Assembly: GCA_002482885.1 (NCBI GenBank)
Contig: DLGW01000002.1
Coordinates: forward strand, 1 to 10,718
Direction: 5' to 3'
Source of the DNA: Flavobacteriaceae bacterium UBA7684
GTDB lineage: Bacteria; Bacteroidota; Bacteroidia; Flavobacteriales; Flavobacteriaceae
DNA length: 10,718 nt
A program made the translations under genes and the position numbers. Positions 1 to 6,775 of the stretch are shown one piece after another. The number at the start of each line of letters is the position of its first letter. The stretch's first letter is position 1. The notes under the pieces were generated by a model, which worked only from the letters and a program-made list of their open reading frames with translations, made no database searches and had not been told where the DNA came from.

Positions 1-31
1 GGTAACAAAATTAAAAAATCCAATTCATAGA

Positions 32-92
32 ACCTAAAACCAAAGACCCAAAACCATTAACCTAGTAATAAGACCTAAAACCAAAGACCCAA
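32..92. repeat. 20-bp direct repeat downstream of trmB
   Basis: An exact 20-base A/C-rich unit (reading ACCTAAAACC then AAAGACCCAA) occurs at 32-51 and again at 73-92, a period of 41 bp. A degenerate third start (ACCTAAAAACTAAAC) follows at 94-108 and runs into the trmB stop codon. The stretch 1-102 contains no gene that I can support. Simple CCTAAAAC-like intergenic repeats occur in many flavobacterial genomes. I see no hairpin or T-tract that would make it a classical terminator for trmB. Confidence 0.75.
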
Positions 93-102
93 TACCTAAA
101 AA

Positions 103-777
103 CTAAACAACCCTAAACCTCACAAACGTAATTGCTTTGCCTACGGCTAAATATTGTTTTTCGTAAAAGGTTTGTATGCTGGTCACTTCTTCGGGGGCGC
201 CTTCATTTTTGTATACATGATGATTGGCGTAAATCACTTCGTGACCTTCTCCGTGTAACAATCCTAACGTATAACCGTGCATAAACTCGCTATCGGTTTT
301 TAAGTTGACAACTCCATCGGGTTTTAAAATCTTTTTATATAACTGTAAAAAGGCCGTATTGGTTAAACGATGTTTGGTGCGTTTGTATTTGATTTGTGGA
401 TCTGGAAAAGTAATCCAAATCTCGCTGACTTCTTGATTGGCAAATAAGTAATCGATTAACTCTATTTGAGTTCTTACAAAAGCAACATTAGGCAAATCTT
501 CCTCGGCAGAAGTTTTAGCACCTCTCCAAAATCTAGCGCCTTTAATATCTATACCGATAAAGTTCTTTTCGGGGAATTTTTGAGCCAATCCCACAGCATA
601 CTCTCCTTTTCCACAGCCCAATTCCAATACAATGGGATGGTCATTTTTAAAGAATTCTTCATTCCATTTTCCCTTTAAAGCAAATTGATTATTAACCAAC
701 TCTTCGCGAGTTGGCTGAAATACATTATTAAAGGTTTCGTTCTCTTTGAATCTTTTTAGTTTATTTTTACTTCCCAC
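103..777 (-). CDS. trmB: tRNA (guanine-N7-)-methyltransferase TrmB
   Basis: TrmB uses S-adenosylmethionine to methylate N7 of G46 in the tRNA variable loop; it acts in the cytoplasm as a single class-I (Rossmann-fold) methyltransferase. The 224-residue product has the SAM-binding motif LELGCGKGEY near residues 51-60, the acidic strand end FIGIDIKG, the family motif ITFPDPQIKYKRTKHRL (usually FPDPWPK-HHKRRL) and the C-terminal TSIQTFYEKQYL containing the conserved T-x-x-E-like substrate motif. The start is GTG at 775-777: the N-terminus MGSKNKLKRFKENETF is the usual one for flavobacterial TrmB, and the reading frame upstream reaches a stop at 805-807 without any ATG. It is divergent from the glycosyltransferase gene with 93 bp between them. 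The FPDPQI variant instead of FPDPWP appears to be a lineage trait rather than a defect. Identification is firm. Confidence 0.95.
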   Translation of the reverse strand: MGSKNKLKRFKENETFNNVFQPTREELVNNQFALKGKWNEEFFKNDHPIVLELGCGKGEYAVGLAQKFPEKNFIGIDIKGARFWRGAKTSAEEDLPNVAFVRTQIELIDYLFANQEVSEIWITFPDPQIKYKRTKHRLTNTAFLQLYKKILKPDGVVNLKTDSEFMHGYTLGLLHGEGHEVIYANHHVYKNEGAPEEVTSIQTFYEKQYLAVGKAITFVRFRVV

Positions 778-870
778 GGGATTACATTTAATATTTTGGT
801 AAAATTAAAGAAATATAAGCTAAACTTAATACAACTAAATTGCGCTTGTTTTTAATACCCAATTCCCTTA

Positions 871-1935
871 ATGGAAAATAGAAATAAAAAAATTTTAGTT
901 GCACCTTTAAACTGGGGCTTAGGTCACAGTACCCGATGTATTCCTATAATTCGCGCCTTAATTGAGCAAGGATTTGAACCTATTTTAGCCTCGGACGGAG
1001 TGGCTTTAGAATTGCTAAAGAAAGAATTCCCAGAATTACTTCATTTAGAACTGCCTTCTTATCATGTAGAATATGCTAAAAAAGCAGAATTTTTCATGCT
1101 GAAATTATTATGGAATGCCCCCAGAATGATTGCTGCAGTTTTAAAAGAACGTTCCATTGTGAATCGATGGGTTAAACAATATGATATAGCAGGTATTATA
1201 TCAGACAATCGCTTGGGAGTTTACAGCAAAAAAGTGCCTTCGGTATTTATTACCCACCAATTGAATGTATTAACAGGAAGCACCACTAAAATCACCACCG
1301 AATTACATAAAAATATCATTAGAAAATACACCCAATGTTGGGTTCCCGATGTGGATGCACGTCCGAACTTAAGCGGAAAATTAGGTCACTTAAAAAAGAA
1401 TCTTCATAATGTAAAATACATTGGTCCTTTAAGCAGATTACAAAAACAAAGCTTACCCATTAAGTATAAATTAATGGTGATTTTATCGGGTCCAGAACCT
1501 CAACGGGGCTTTTTAGAAGAAAAATTAATTCATGAATTACAAGACTACACCGGTAAAATCCTATTTATTAAAGGGAAAATTGAAGCCGAACAAATAGTAG
1601 ACGTAAAAGGACACATTACCTATTATAATTACATGAATTCTGAACAGTTGGAACAAGCCTTTAACGAAAGTTGTAAAGTACTGTGTCGTTCTGGTTATAC
1701 TACGATTATGGACTTGGCTAAATTAGAAAAGAAAGCCTTTTTTATTCCTACTCCAGGGCAATTTGAACAAGAGTATTTGGCTAAAAAATTAAAAAGAGAT
1801 GGATTGGTTCCGTATTGTAAACAAGGAAATTTTACTTTAGACAAATTATCGGACATTCATGTTTACGGCGGTTTAAAAGGATTTAATTCCCAAATAGATT
1901 GGAAAAAATTATTTTACCTTTTCGAGCGTGAATGA
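871..1935 (+). CDS. MurG-like glycosyltransferase (GT28-type)
   Basis: This 354-residue protein resembles the GT-B fold family that includes MurG, with two Rossmann-like halves. Visible motifs are the N-terminal G-rich loop GLGHSTR (16-22), SDNRLG (111-116) in the first half, the inter-domain SGPEPQR segment (206-212), and in the C-terminal half CRSGYTTIMDL (272-282) followed by PTPGQFEQEYLA (293-304). These last two are the places where GT28 enzymes bind the nucleotide-sugar donor. No signal peptide or membrane helix is evident, so it is likely cytoplasmic or peripheral at the inner membrane. It is not MurG itself: the usual MurG GGxGGH opening and the division-gene neighbourhood are absent. 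Donor and acceptor cannot be told from the sequence; a cell-surface glycan or glycolipid role is the general expectation. Its last 27 bases overlap the tail of the opposing histidine kinase gene. Confidence 0.8.
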   Translation: MENRNKKILVAPLNWGLGHSTRCIPIIRALIEQGFEPILASDGVALELLKKEFPELLHLELPSYHVEYAKKAEFFMLKLLWNAPRMIAAVLKERSIVNRWVKQYDIAGIISDNRLGVYSKKVPSVFITHQLNVLTGSTTKITTELHKNIIRKYTQCWVPDVDARPNLSGKLGHLKKNLHNVKYIGPLSRLQKQSLPIKYKLMVILSGPEPQRGFLEEKLIHELQDYTGKILFIKGKIEAEQIVDVKGHITYYNYMNSEQLEQAFNESCKVLCRSGYTTIMDLAKLEKKAFFIPTPGQFEQEYLAKKLKRDGLVPYCKQGNFTLDKLSDIHVYGGLKGFNSQIDWKKLFYLFERE

Positions 1936-2955
1936 AAATTCTGAACCCACCCCAAATTCACTTTCTATGTAAATTTTTTCGTTGTGCGCTTCTATAATGT
2001 GTTTTACAATCGCCAAACCTAAACCTGAACCACCTTCGGAACGTGCACCGCTTTTGTCTACACGATAAAAACGCTCAAACAATCGTGGAATGTGATGTTT
2101 TTCAATACCCTCGCCGTTATCGGTTACCCGAACAATAATTTTATTCTTAACCAAGTGTTCAATACTTACTTCGGTGGTACCGTCTTCTTTTCCGTATTTA
2201 ATGGAATTCACAATTAAATTGGTAATGACTTGCTGAATTTTTTCTTTGTCGGCATATACCATAATGGGGTCGGAATAATTCATATCAAAAGAAAGAGCTA
2301 TTCTTTTTTTAGCCGCTTTCATTTCTAATAAATCAAAAATATTTTGAATGACCTCTACAATGTTAAAGTGGCTATATTCTAAATGCACATCCCCTAATTC
2401 TAACTTAGTAATCATGTCCAAATCCTTAACTATATAAATCAAACGCTCTACGCCTTTTTCGGCACGTTGAAGGTATTTTTTTCGGATATTTCGGTCTTCC
2501 ATCGCTCCATCTAACAACGTAAGCAAATAACCTTGAACGGTAAATAAAGGAGTTTTTAATTCGTGAGAAACATTACCTAAAAACTCTCGACGGTATTCCT
2601 CTCGAATTTTTAAAGTTTCAATTTCTAGCTTTTTGTCTCTAGCAAACTTTTCTACCTCTTGAGTTAAGGTTTTCATATCGGTAGTAATGGGCTGATTACG
2701 AAACGAAGAGGCTTCTAACAAGGTTACATTATCGTATATTTTTTTTACTCTTTTATGAATAAAAAACTCTACCCTGAGCTGTATGACTAAAAACGAAAAA
2801 ATGGCAATTCCAATAGAAAATGACAAACAAAACCAAAAAGAAACGCTAAAAAATAAAGCACTTAAACCCGCTACAAAAAGAGTAGCAAATAAGGTAATGT
2901 ATAATGCCGAGTTGATGGCAAATGAATATGATCTTTTAAAATTAGCTTCTCCCAT
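1909..2955 (-). CDS. PhoR-like sensor histidine kinase
   Basis: An inner-membrane histidine kinase of 348 residues, partner of the response regulator just upstream (5 bp gap, same strand, clearly one operon). Two hydrophobic helices lie at about 13-36 and 40-62 with almost nothing between them, so it has no periplasmic sensor domain. Residues 63-110 look like a HAMP-like or coiled-coil linker, and there is no clear PAS domain. The kinase core is complete: HisKA with phospho-acceptor His131 in NVSHELKTPL, N box NLIVNS (246-251), G1 DNGEG (279-283), F box LFERFYR (292-298) and G2 GSGLGLA (309-315). Phosphate-sensing PhoR kinases also lack a large periplasmic domain and listen to membrane partners (Pst/PhoU), which fits this architecture. 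The phosphate role is inferred from this, from the PhoB-like partner and from the adjacent Pho-box-like repeats. No pst or phoU gene is in the window, so I leave the symbol blank. Confidence 0.88.
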   Translation of the reverse strand: MGEANFKRSYSFAINSALYITLFATLFVAGLSALFFSVSFWFCLSFSIGIAIFSFLVIQLRVEFFIHKRVKKIYDNVTLLEASSFRNQPITTDMKTLTQEVEKFARDKKLEIETLKIREEYRREFLGNVSHELKTPLFTVQGYLLTLLDGAMEDRNIRKKYLQRAEKGVERLIYIVKDLDMITKLELGDVHLEYSHFNIVEVIQNIFDLLEMKAAKKRIALSFDMNYSDPIMVYADKEKIQQVITNLIVNSIKYGKEDGTTEVSIEHLVKNKIIVRVTDNGEGIEKHHIPRLFERFYRVDKSGARSEGGSGLGLAIVKHIIEAHNEKIYIESEFGVGSEFSFTLEKVK

Positions 2956-2960
2956 TAAAA

Positions 2961-3644
2961 CTATAACTCAAATTTATACCCAACTCCTTTTATGGTTTTA
3001 AACAGATCATCTCCGATTTTTTCGCGCAGTTTTCGAATGTGTACATCTATGGTTCTTCCGCCTACAATCACTTCGTTACCCCAAACTTTTTCTAGAATTT
3101 CATCGCGCTTAAACACTTTTCCAGGCTTAGACGCTAACAAATAGAACAATTCAAATTCTTTTCGAGGTAAATTAATTTCTTCCCCGTCTTTATAAATTTT
3201 ATATTCTTCGCGGTTGATTTCTATATCTCCTAAAGAAATGGTGTCTGACTTAATTTCCTCCCCTTTTAACCTTCTGAGTAATGCTTTCACTTTACTCACT
3301 AAGATTTTTGGTTTAATAGGTTTAGAAATATAATCATCGGCACCTGCTTCTAATCCCGCTACTTGCGAATAATCTTCGCTCCGAGCTGTTAAAAAAGCAA
3401 TGATTACTTCGTTCAATTCTGGTATTTTACGAATGTGCTCACAGGCCTCCATACCGTCCATTTCAGGCATCATCACATCCATAATAATTAATTGGGGTAA
3501 TTCTTTTCGAGCCACTTGCATGGCTTCTTTACCATTAGATGCGGTTAATACTTTATAGCCTTCTTGAGAAAGATTATATCCTACAATTTCCAAGATGTCT
3601 GGTTCATCATCAACCAATAGAATTTTAATTTCTTTCTTGCTCAT
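2961..3644 (-). CDS. PhoB-like response regulator, OmpR family
   Basis: A 227-residue DNA-binding response regulator. The receiver domain (about 6-122) has the acidic pocket Asp12/Asp13, phospho-acceptor Asp56 in IIMDVMMPEMDG, Thr86 in LTARS and Lys108 in ISKPIKP. The C-terminal winged-helix domain (about 135-227) has the recognition-helix segment GGRTIDVHIRKLREKIG and ends with the typical IKGVGYKFEL. This is the OmpR/PhoB domain order, and such proteins bind as head-to-tail dimers to direct repeats, usually 10-11 bp apart. It is first in a two-gene operon with the histidine kinase and is transcribed away from the TonB-dependent receptor gene. The shared 184-bp intergenic region contains 11-bp direct repeats matching what a PhoB-type regulator would bind. 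Response-regulator identity is certain; PhoB orthology is likely but not proven. Confidence 0.92.
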   Translation of the reverse strand: MSKKEIKILLVDDEPDILEIVGYNLSQEGYKVLTASNGKEAMQVARKELPQLIIMDVMMPEMDGMEACEHIRKIPELNEVIIAFLTARSEDYSQVAGLEAGADDYISKPIKPKILVSKVKALLRRLKGEEIKSDTISLGDIEINREEYKIYKDGEEINLPRKEFELFYLLASKPGKVFKRDEILEKVWGNEVIVGGRTIDVHIRKLREKIGDDLFKTIKGVGYKFEL

Positions 3645-3671
3645 AATAAATATTTACTAATAAAATGTTGG

Positions 3672-3679
3672 TAAATATA
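3672..3679 (-). promoter_or_regulatory. Possible -7 box for the regulator-kinase operon
   Basis: Read on the minus strand the bases are TATATTTA, one mismatch from the Bacteroidota -7 consensus TAnnTTTG, about 28 bp upstream of the response-regulator ATG. A TTG that could serve as the -33 element lies at 3695-3697 on that strand, 15 bp away, shorter than the usual spacing. This is a weak call in an AT-rich region. Confidence 0.3.
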
Positions 3680-3724
3680 TCGGTATTAAAACTACAAAAA
3701 ATGTGTTTACGAAAATATAAAATC

Positions 3725-3790
3725 CTTAACATTTAGGTAACATTTAAAAAACCTAAAAGTAACTTCTAGGTAACATGAACTTTACAAAGC
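3725..3790 (+). promoter_or_regulatory. Pho-box-like ladder of 11-bp direct repeats (receptor promoter)
   Basis: Six consecutive 11-bp units can be read: CTTAACATTTA (3725), GGTAACATTTA (3736), AAAAACCTAAA (3747, degenerate), AGTAACTTCTA (3758), GGTAACATGAA (3769) and CTTTACAAAGC (3780, weak). TAAC cores start at 3727, 3738, 3760 and 3771, with AAAC at 3749 and TTAC at 3782, so the phase is exact. The 10-mer TAGGTAACAT recurs at 3734 and 3767, three units apart. Established Pho boxes of PhoB, Bacillus PhoP and cyanobacterial SphR are direct repeats with an 11-bp period, the latter two with TTAACA- or CTTAACCT-like cores. The adjacent PhoB-like regulator is the obvious candidate ligand. That this operator activates the downstream receptor is inference, supported by the identical geometry upstream of the lipoprotein gene. 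Confidence 0.72.
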
Positions 3791-3795
3791 CAAGC

Positions 3796-3803
3796 TTTAT
3801 TTG
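3796..3803 (+). promoter_or_regulatory. -7-like promoter box of the TonB-dependent receptor gene
   Basis: TTTATTTG differs from the Bacteroidota -7 consensus TAnnTTTG only at position two and lies 25 bp before the ATG at 3829. No convincing -33 TTG is present. The direct-repeat ladder occupies that place instead, with its last strong TAAC core starting 25 bp upstream of this box. That layout fits an activator-dependent promoter. Confidence 0.5.
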
Positions 3804-3828
3804 CGCCAAATAATTAATATAGTATTAC

Positions 3829-6612
3829 ATGAGAATTTTATTTTCTTTTTTAGCCTTGTTTATTACTACTTTATCGTTAGCACAATCTAAAGGTATTGTA
3901 ACGGGAGTGTTAACAGACAAAGACTTGAACAACGAAACCTTACCGTTTGCTAACGTAATGATAAAAGGCACCACTATTGGAGCCACCACCGACGAAAACG
4001 GAAAATATACTTTATCGGTTCCTGCGGGCACGCATACGGTCGTGTTCAGCTTTTTAGGATATGAAACCGAAACTGAAACTATTACCATAAAAGCAGGCGA
4101 AACCATAAAACTAAATAAAGCTTTAGGGGCTGGTAGCGTTCAAATCGACGAGGTAATTTTAACCGCAACCGTAAACCGAGAAAAAGAAAGTGCTTTATTA
4201 TTAGAACAAAAAGGCGCTGTCGAAATCAAACAAAGTATTGGGGCACAAGAGATGTCTAGAAAAGGGGTGAGCACCGTAGAAGATGGTTTAACCAAAATTA
4301 CGGGAATTACTAAGGTAGAATCTAGAGGTTTATTTATTAGAGGTTTAGAAGACCGTTACAACAATCTTTTAATTAATGGATTAGCTGTTCCATCCAATAG
4401 TTTATTCAAGAAAATTGTTCCTTTAGATTTATTTCCAACCGACATTGTTGGTTTTATGGACGTTTACAAAACCTTTAATCCAGACATTTACGGAGATTTT
4501 GCAGGAGGTACTATTAACATTAATACTTCTCAACCCAACGAAAGTAAAACAAAAATCAGCATTGGCACAGGCTTTACCACCAACAACAACTTATCTAAAT
4601 TCTTAATCGCATCTGACGCAGATAATACTAAAAATGTTTTAGGTTTTGGAGGAGACAACAGAGACTTACCTTCGGAATTCGGAAACAGACCTCAGGCATT
4701 AACATTATCTGGAGCTCAATCTAGAGATGCGTTTAGTTCTGGCTGGAATGTAACCGAGAAACAATCTCCTTTAAACATGAGCACAGGTGTTACACATACT
4801 GGAAAATTTACAGTAGGTAAAAAAGACAACCGTATTGGTTATATTTTTTCAACTAACTACGAAAACAGTTACTCAGTTAGAAAAGGTGTTGACCGTATTT
4901 TTCAACAAGGAAACGGAATTTACGACAACGATTTATCGCGTTCACAATATAAATTCCAAACCACTAATTCTACTTTATTAGGTGTGAATTATAAAACCTC
5001 TAGATTAAAATTAAATTACAACACCCTTTTTATTAAGTCTACAGAAAACCTAATTCAAGATCAGATTGGTTATACTCGTAACAACGTTCAAAATTCAAAT
5101 GAAATTATACGTTTAAACCAATACGAGCAATCTAATTACTTAAACTCTCAGTTGTTCGGAAATTATGCTTTAACTGCTGATGACAGACATAGCGTAAAGG
5201 GAGGTATTTCTTTCACGAATACTCAATATCAACAACCCGACAGAAAATTCATCAATGGTACCATAAATGGAGAAGACCAAATTACCGCAACTTACGGAGG
5301 TAACCATTTACTAAGACAATATTTAAAAGTAAATGGAAATTATTTCTTTTCTTCTTTTTTAGAATACAACTTTAAATTTGGTGGGGAAGAAAAAAATAAA
5401 AATAAAATATCTGTGGGATATAATGGTTATGCCAATGACTTTAGTTCTACCTACCGATTTATTTTTGGAAATCCAAATATTCCAAAAACAGTCACTACTT
5501 CGTTAAACAACATTGACCAAAGCATATTAGAGGATATTTCTTTAGGAAATGTAAGATACAGCGAGGGCTCTGCCGCTGATTATAAAACAAAAGTAAATCA
5601 AGTGGTCAATGCAGGATATACCAATTTCTTTTTTAAAGTTGGGAAGAAATTTGAAATTAATGCAGGAGTTAGAGCAGAAAACACTACTCGTGAGTTAAAA
5701 TACAGAACATTATCACAACCATTTAATTCCCCTTACAAAAAATTAAATACCGATAAATTAGATATTTTACCGTCTTTAAACACTAAGTATTTAATTAACG
5801 AAAAAAGCAATCTTCGTTTAGCCGCTGGTAAAACCCTAACTAGACCTGTTATTTCTGAATTTTTACCTATTCAATATGTAAATGCCGACGGTACTACAGA
5901 AGCTGGAAATCAAAACTTAATAAATAGCACAAACTACAATGTGGATTTAAAATATGAAATATTCCCTACCGAAGGTGCTATGATTGCAACTACAGTATTT
6001 GGAAAATATATTGACAAACCTATTGAAAGAACCGTAGGTGCTTCTGGAACAGGAAGTGGTCAAATTATTTCTTATTATAATAATAAATCCGCTACTTTAT
6101 TTGGTGTTGAATTAGAATTATTGATGCCTTTAAAAGAATTAAGTTCATACTTAGACCAATTCAGTTTTGGCTTCAACACTTCATTAATGTATACCGAAGC
6201 GACTGCAGACACGAATAGACCAGGATACTTTGATACTTTTGAAAAAAGAAAATTACAAGGAGCTTCTAACTGGTTAGTGAATTCTGACATCAAATACGAA
6301 TTCAACATTGCTCCTGAGTGGAAAAGTACCGCAACTTTAGTTTATAATGTATATGGAGAAAGAATTTATGCAGTAGGAGTTCAAGGATTAGACCATATTT
6401 ACGAAAAACCATTCCATCAAATGAATTTTGTTTGGGGAAGTAACATTAATAAAAAATGGGATACTAAGTTTTCCATTAATAACATCCTAAACCCAACCTA
6501 TAAACAAGAATTAGGCAATAACAGCAAAATCGCAATAAACGAAGATTCCTTATTATTAAAAAGCTACAAAAAAGGTGTTGGATTCTCGTTGAGTTTAGCC
6601 TACACCTTCTAA
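3829..6612 (+). CDS. Stand-alone TonB-dependent outer-membrane receptor
   Basis: A 927-residue outer-membrane active transporter powered by TonB-ExbB-ExbD. In order: signal peptide (1-19, cut probably after LSLAQ); carboxypeptidase-regulatory-like beta-sandwich domain (about 22-97, with PFANVMIKGTTIGATTDENGKYTLSVPAG); a TonB-box-like stretch IDEVILTA (107-113 region); plug domain (about 125-235, with RGLFIRGLEDRYNNLLINGL and DIYGDFAGGTININT); then a 22-strand-type beta-barrel to the end, closing with the aromatic-terminated GFSLSLAYTF typical of outer-membrane proteins. It is complete and lacks a SusD-like neighbour, so it is not a canonical SusC/D pair. The downstream gene is a surface lipoprotein with a matching promoter. 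It has its own terminator 20 bp after the stop. Substrate cannot be read from the sequence; the Pho-box-like promoter suggests a phosphorus-containing ligand (inference). The start ATG at 3829 begins the signal peptide directly. Confidence 0.9.
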   Translation: MRILFSFLALFITTLSLAQSKGIVTGVLTDKDLNNETLPFANVMIKGTTIGATTDENGKYTLSVPAGTHTVVFSFLGYETETETITIKAGETIKLNKALGAGSVQIDEVILTATVNREKESALLLEQKGAVEIKQSIGAQEMSRKGVSTVEDGLTKITGITKVESRGLFIRGLEDRYNNLLINGLAVPSNSLFKKIVPLDLFPTDIVGFMDVYKTFNPDIYGDFAGGTININTSQPNESKTKISIGTGFTTNNNLSKFLIASDADNTKNVLGFGGDNRDLPSEFGNRPQALTLSGAQSRDAFSSGWNVTEKQSPLNMSTGVTHTGKFTVGKKDNRIGYIFSTNYENSYSVRKGVDRIFQQGNGIYDNDLSRSQYKFQTTNSTLLGVNYKTSRLKLNYNTLFIKSTENLIQDQIGYTRNNVQNSNEIIRLNQYEQSNYLNSQLFGNYALTADDRHSVKGGISFTNTQYQQPDRKFINGTINGEDQITATYGGNHLLRQYLKVNGNYFFSSFLEYNFKFGGEEKNKNKISVGYNGYANDFSSTYRFIFGNPNIPKTVTTSLNNIDQSILEDISLGNVRYSEGSAADYKTKVNQVVNAGYTNFFFKVGKKFEINAGVRAENTTRELKYRTLSQPFNSPYKKLNTDKLDILPSLNTKYLINEKSNLRLAAGKTLTRPVISEFLPIQYVNADGTTEAGNQNLINSTNYNVDLKYEIFPTEGAMIATTVFGKYIDKPIERTVGASGTGSGQIISYYNNKSATLFGVELELLMPLKELSSYLDQFSFGFNTSLMYTEATADTNRPGYFDTFEKRKLQGASNWLVNSDIKYEFNIAPEWKSTATLVYNVYGERIYAVGVQGLDHIYEKPFHQMNFVWGSNINKKWDTKFSINNILNPTYKQELGNNSKIAINEDSLLLKSYKKGVGFSLSLAYTF

Positions 6613-6633
6613 AAGAATCAAACTACAAAAACG

Positions 6634-6658
6634 AAGGGAGTTAACACTCCCTTTTTTT
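6634..6658 (+). terminator. Rho-independent terminator after the receptor gene
   Basis: An 8-bp perfect stem (AAGGGAGT at 6634-6641 with ACTCCCTT at 6646-6653) encloses a TAAC tetraloop and runs into a T-tract at 6652-6658. It starts 21 bp after the receptor stop codon. It implies that the lipoprotein gene is mainly transcribed from its own promoter, whose operator ladder begins immediately after the T-tract. Confidence 0.85.
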
Positions 6659-6724
6659 AGTAACATTAAGTTTACAAATTTTTGATTTACCCATAACAGT
6701 TTAATAATAATTAACTAACTCATT
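6659..6724 (+). promoter_or_regulatory. Second Pho-box-like ladder of 11-bp repeats (lipoprotein promoter)
   Basis: Six 11-bp units follow the terminator: AGTAACATTAA (6659), GTTTACAAATT (6670), TTTGATTTACC (6681, degenerate), CATAACAGTTT (6692), AATAATAATTA (6703) and ACTAACTCATT (6714). Core positions 6661 TAAC, 6672 TTAC, 6683 TGAT, 6694 TAAC, 6705 TAAT and 6716 TAAC keep an exact 11-bp phase. The ladder is more degenerate than the one at 3725-3790, but its last TAAC core starts 25 bp before the -7 box, the same distance as there. The shared geometry argues that one OmpR-family regulator, probably the adjacent PhoB-like protein, acts on both promoters. Confidence 0.62.
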
Positions 6725-6740
6725 GATTTTAAAGCCGTTT

Positions 6741-6748
6741 TATATTTG
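6741..6748 (+). promoter_or_regulatory. -7 promoter box of the lipoprotein gene
   Basis: TATATTTG is a perfect match to the Bacteroidota -7 consensus TAnnTTTG and lies 27 bp before the chosen ATG at 6776. A TTG at 6723-6725 is only 15 bp upstream, short for a -33 element, which fits an activator-dependent promoter driven from the repeat ladder. The box covers the TTG codon at 6746, which makes that codon an implausible translation start. Confidence 0.65.
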
Positions 6749-6775
6749 CTTCAGAAATTAAAAAAAAGAAAAAAG

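Noticed and set aside
778..870. Search for a -7 box or Pho-like ladder between trmB and the glycosyltransferase gene.
   Set aside because: TAATATTTTG near 789-798 has the wrong internal spacing for TAnnTTTG, and no phased TAAC cores are present, so no promoter is called.
3732..3757. Inverted repeat TTTAGGT/ACCTAAA as a palindromic operator for a different regulator.
   Set aside because: It overlaps the 11-bp ladder, and its right arm is the one degenerate unit. The direct-repeat reading explains more of the sequence and recurs at the second promoter; the palindrome does not recur there.
3786..3798. Small hairpin AAAGC-CAA-GCTTT just upstream of the receptor gene.
   Set aside because: Only a 5-bp stem with a three-base loop, lying in the promoter spacer upstream of the likely transcription start; probably chance.
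6712..6715. Extra TAAC core out of phase in the second ladder.
   Set aside because: It is 4 bp off the 11-bp register that all other cores follow and is expected occasionally in such AT-rich sequence.
6746..6775. TTG start giving the lipoprotein ten extra N-terminal residues (MLQKLKKRKK).
   Set aside because: The TTG falls inside the TATATTTG -7 box, and the extension would sit before a complete lipoprotein signal peptide that starts at ATG 6776.
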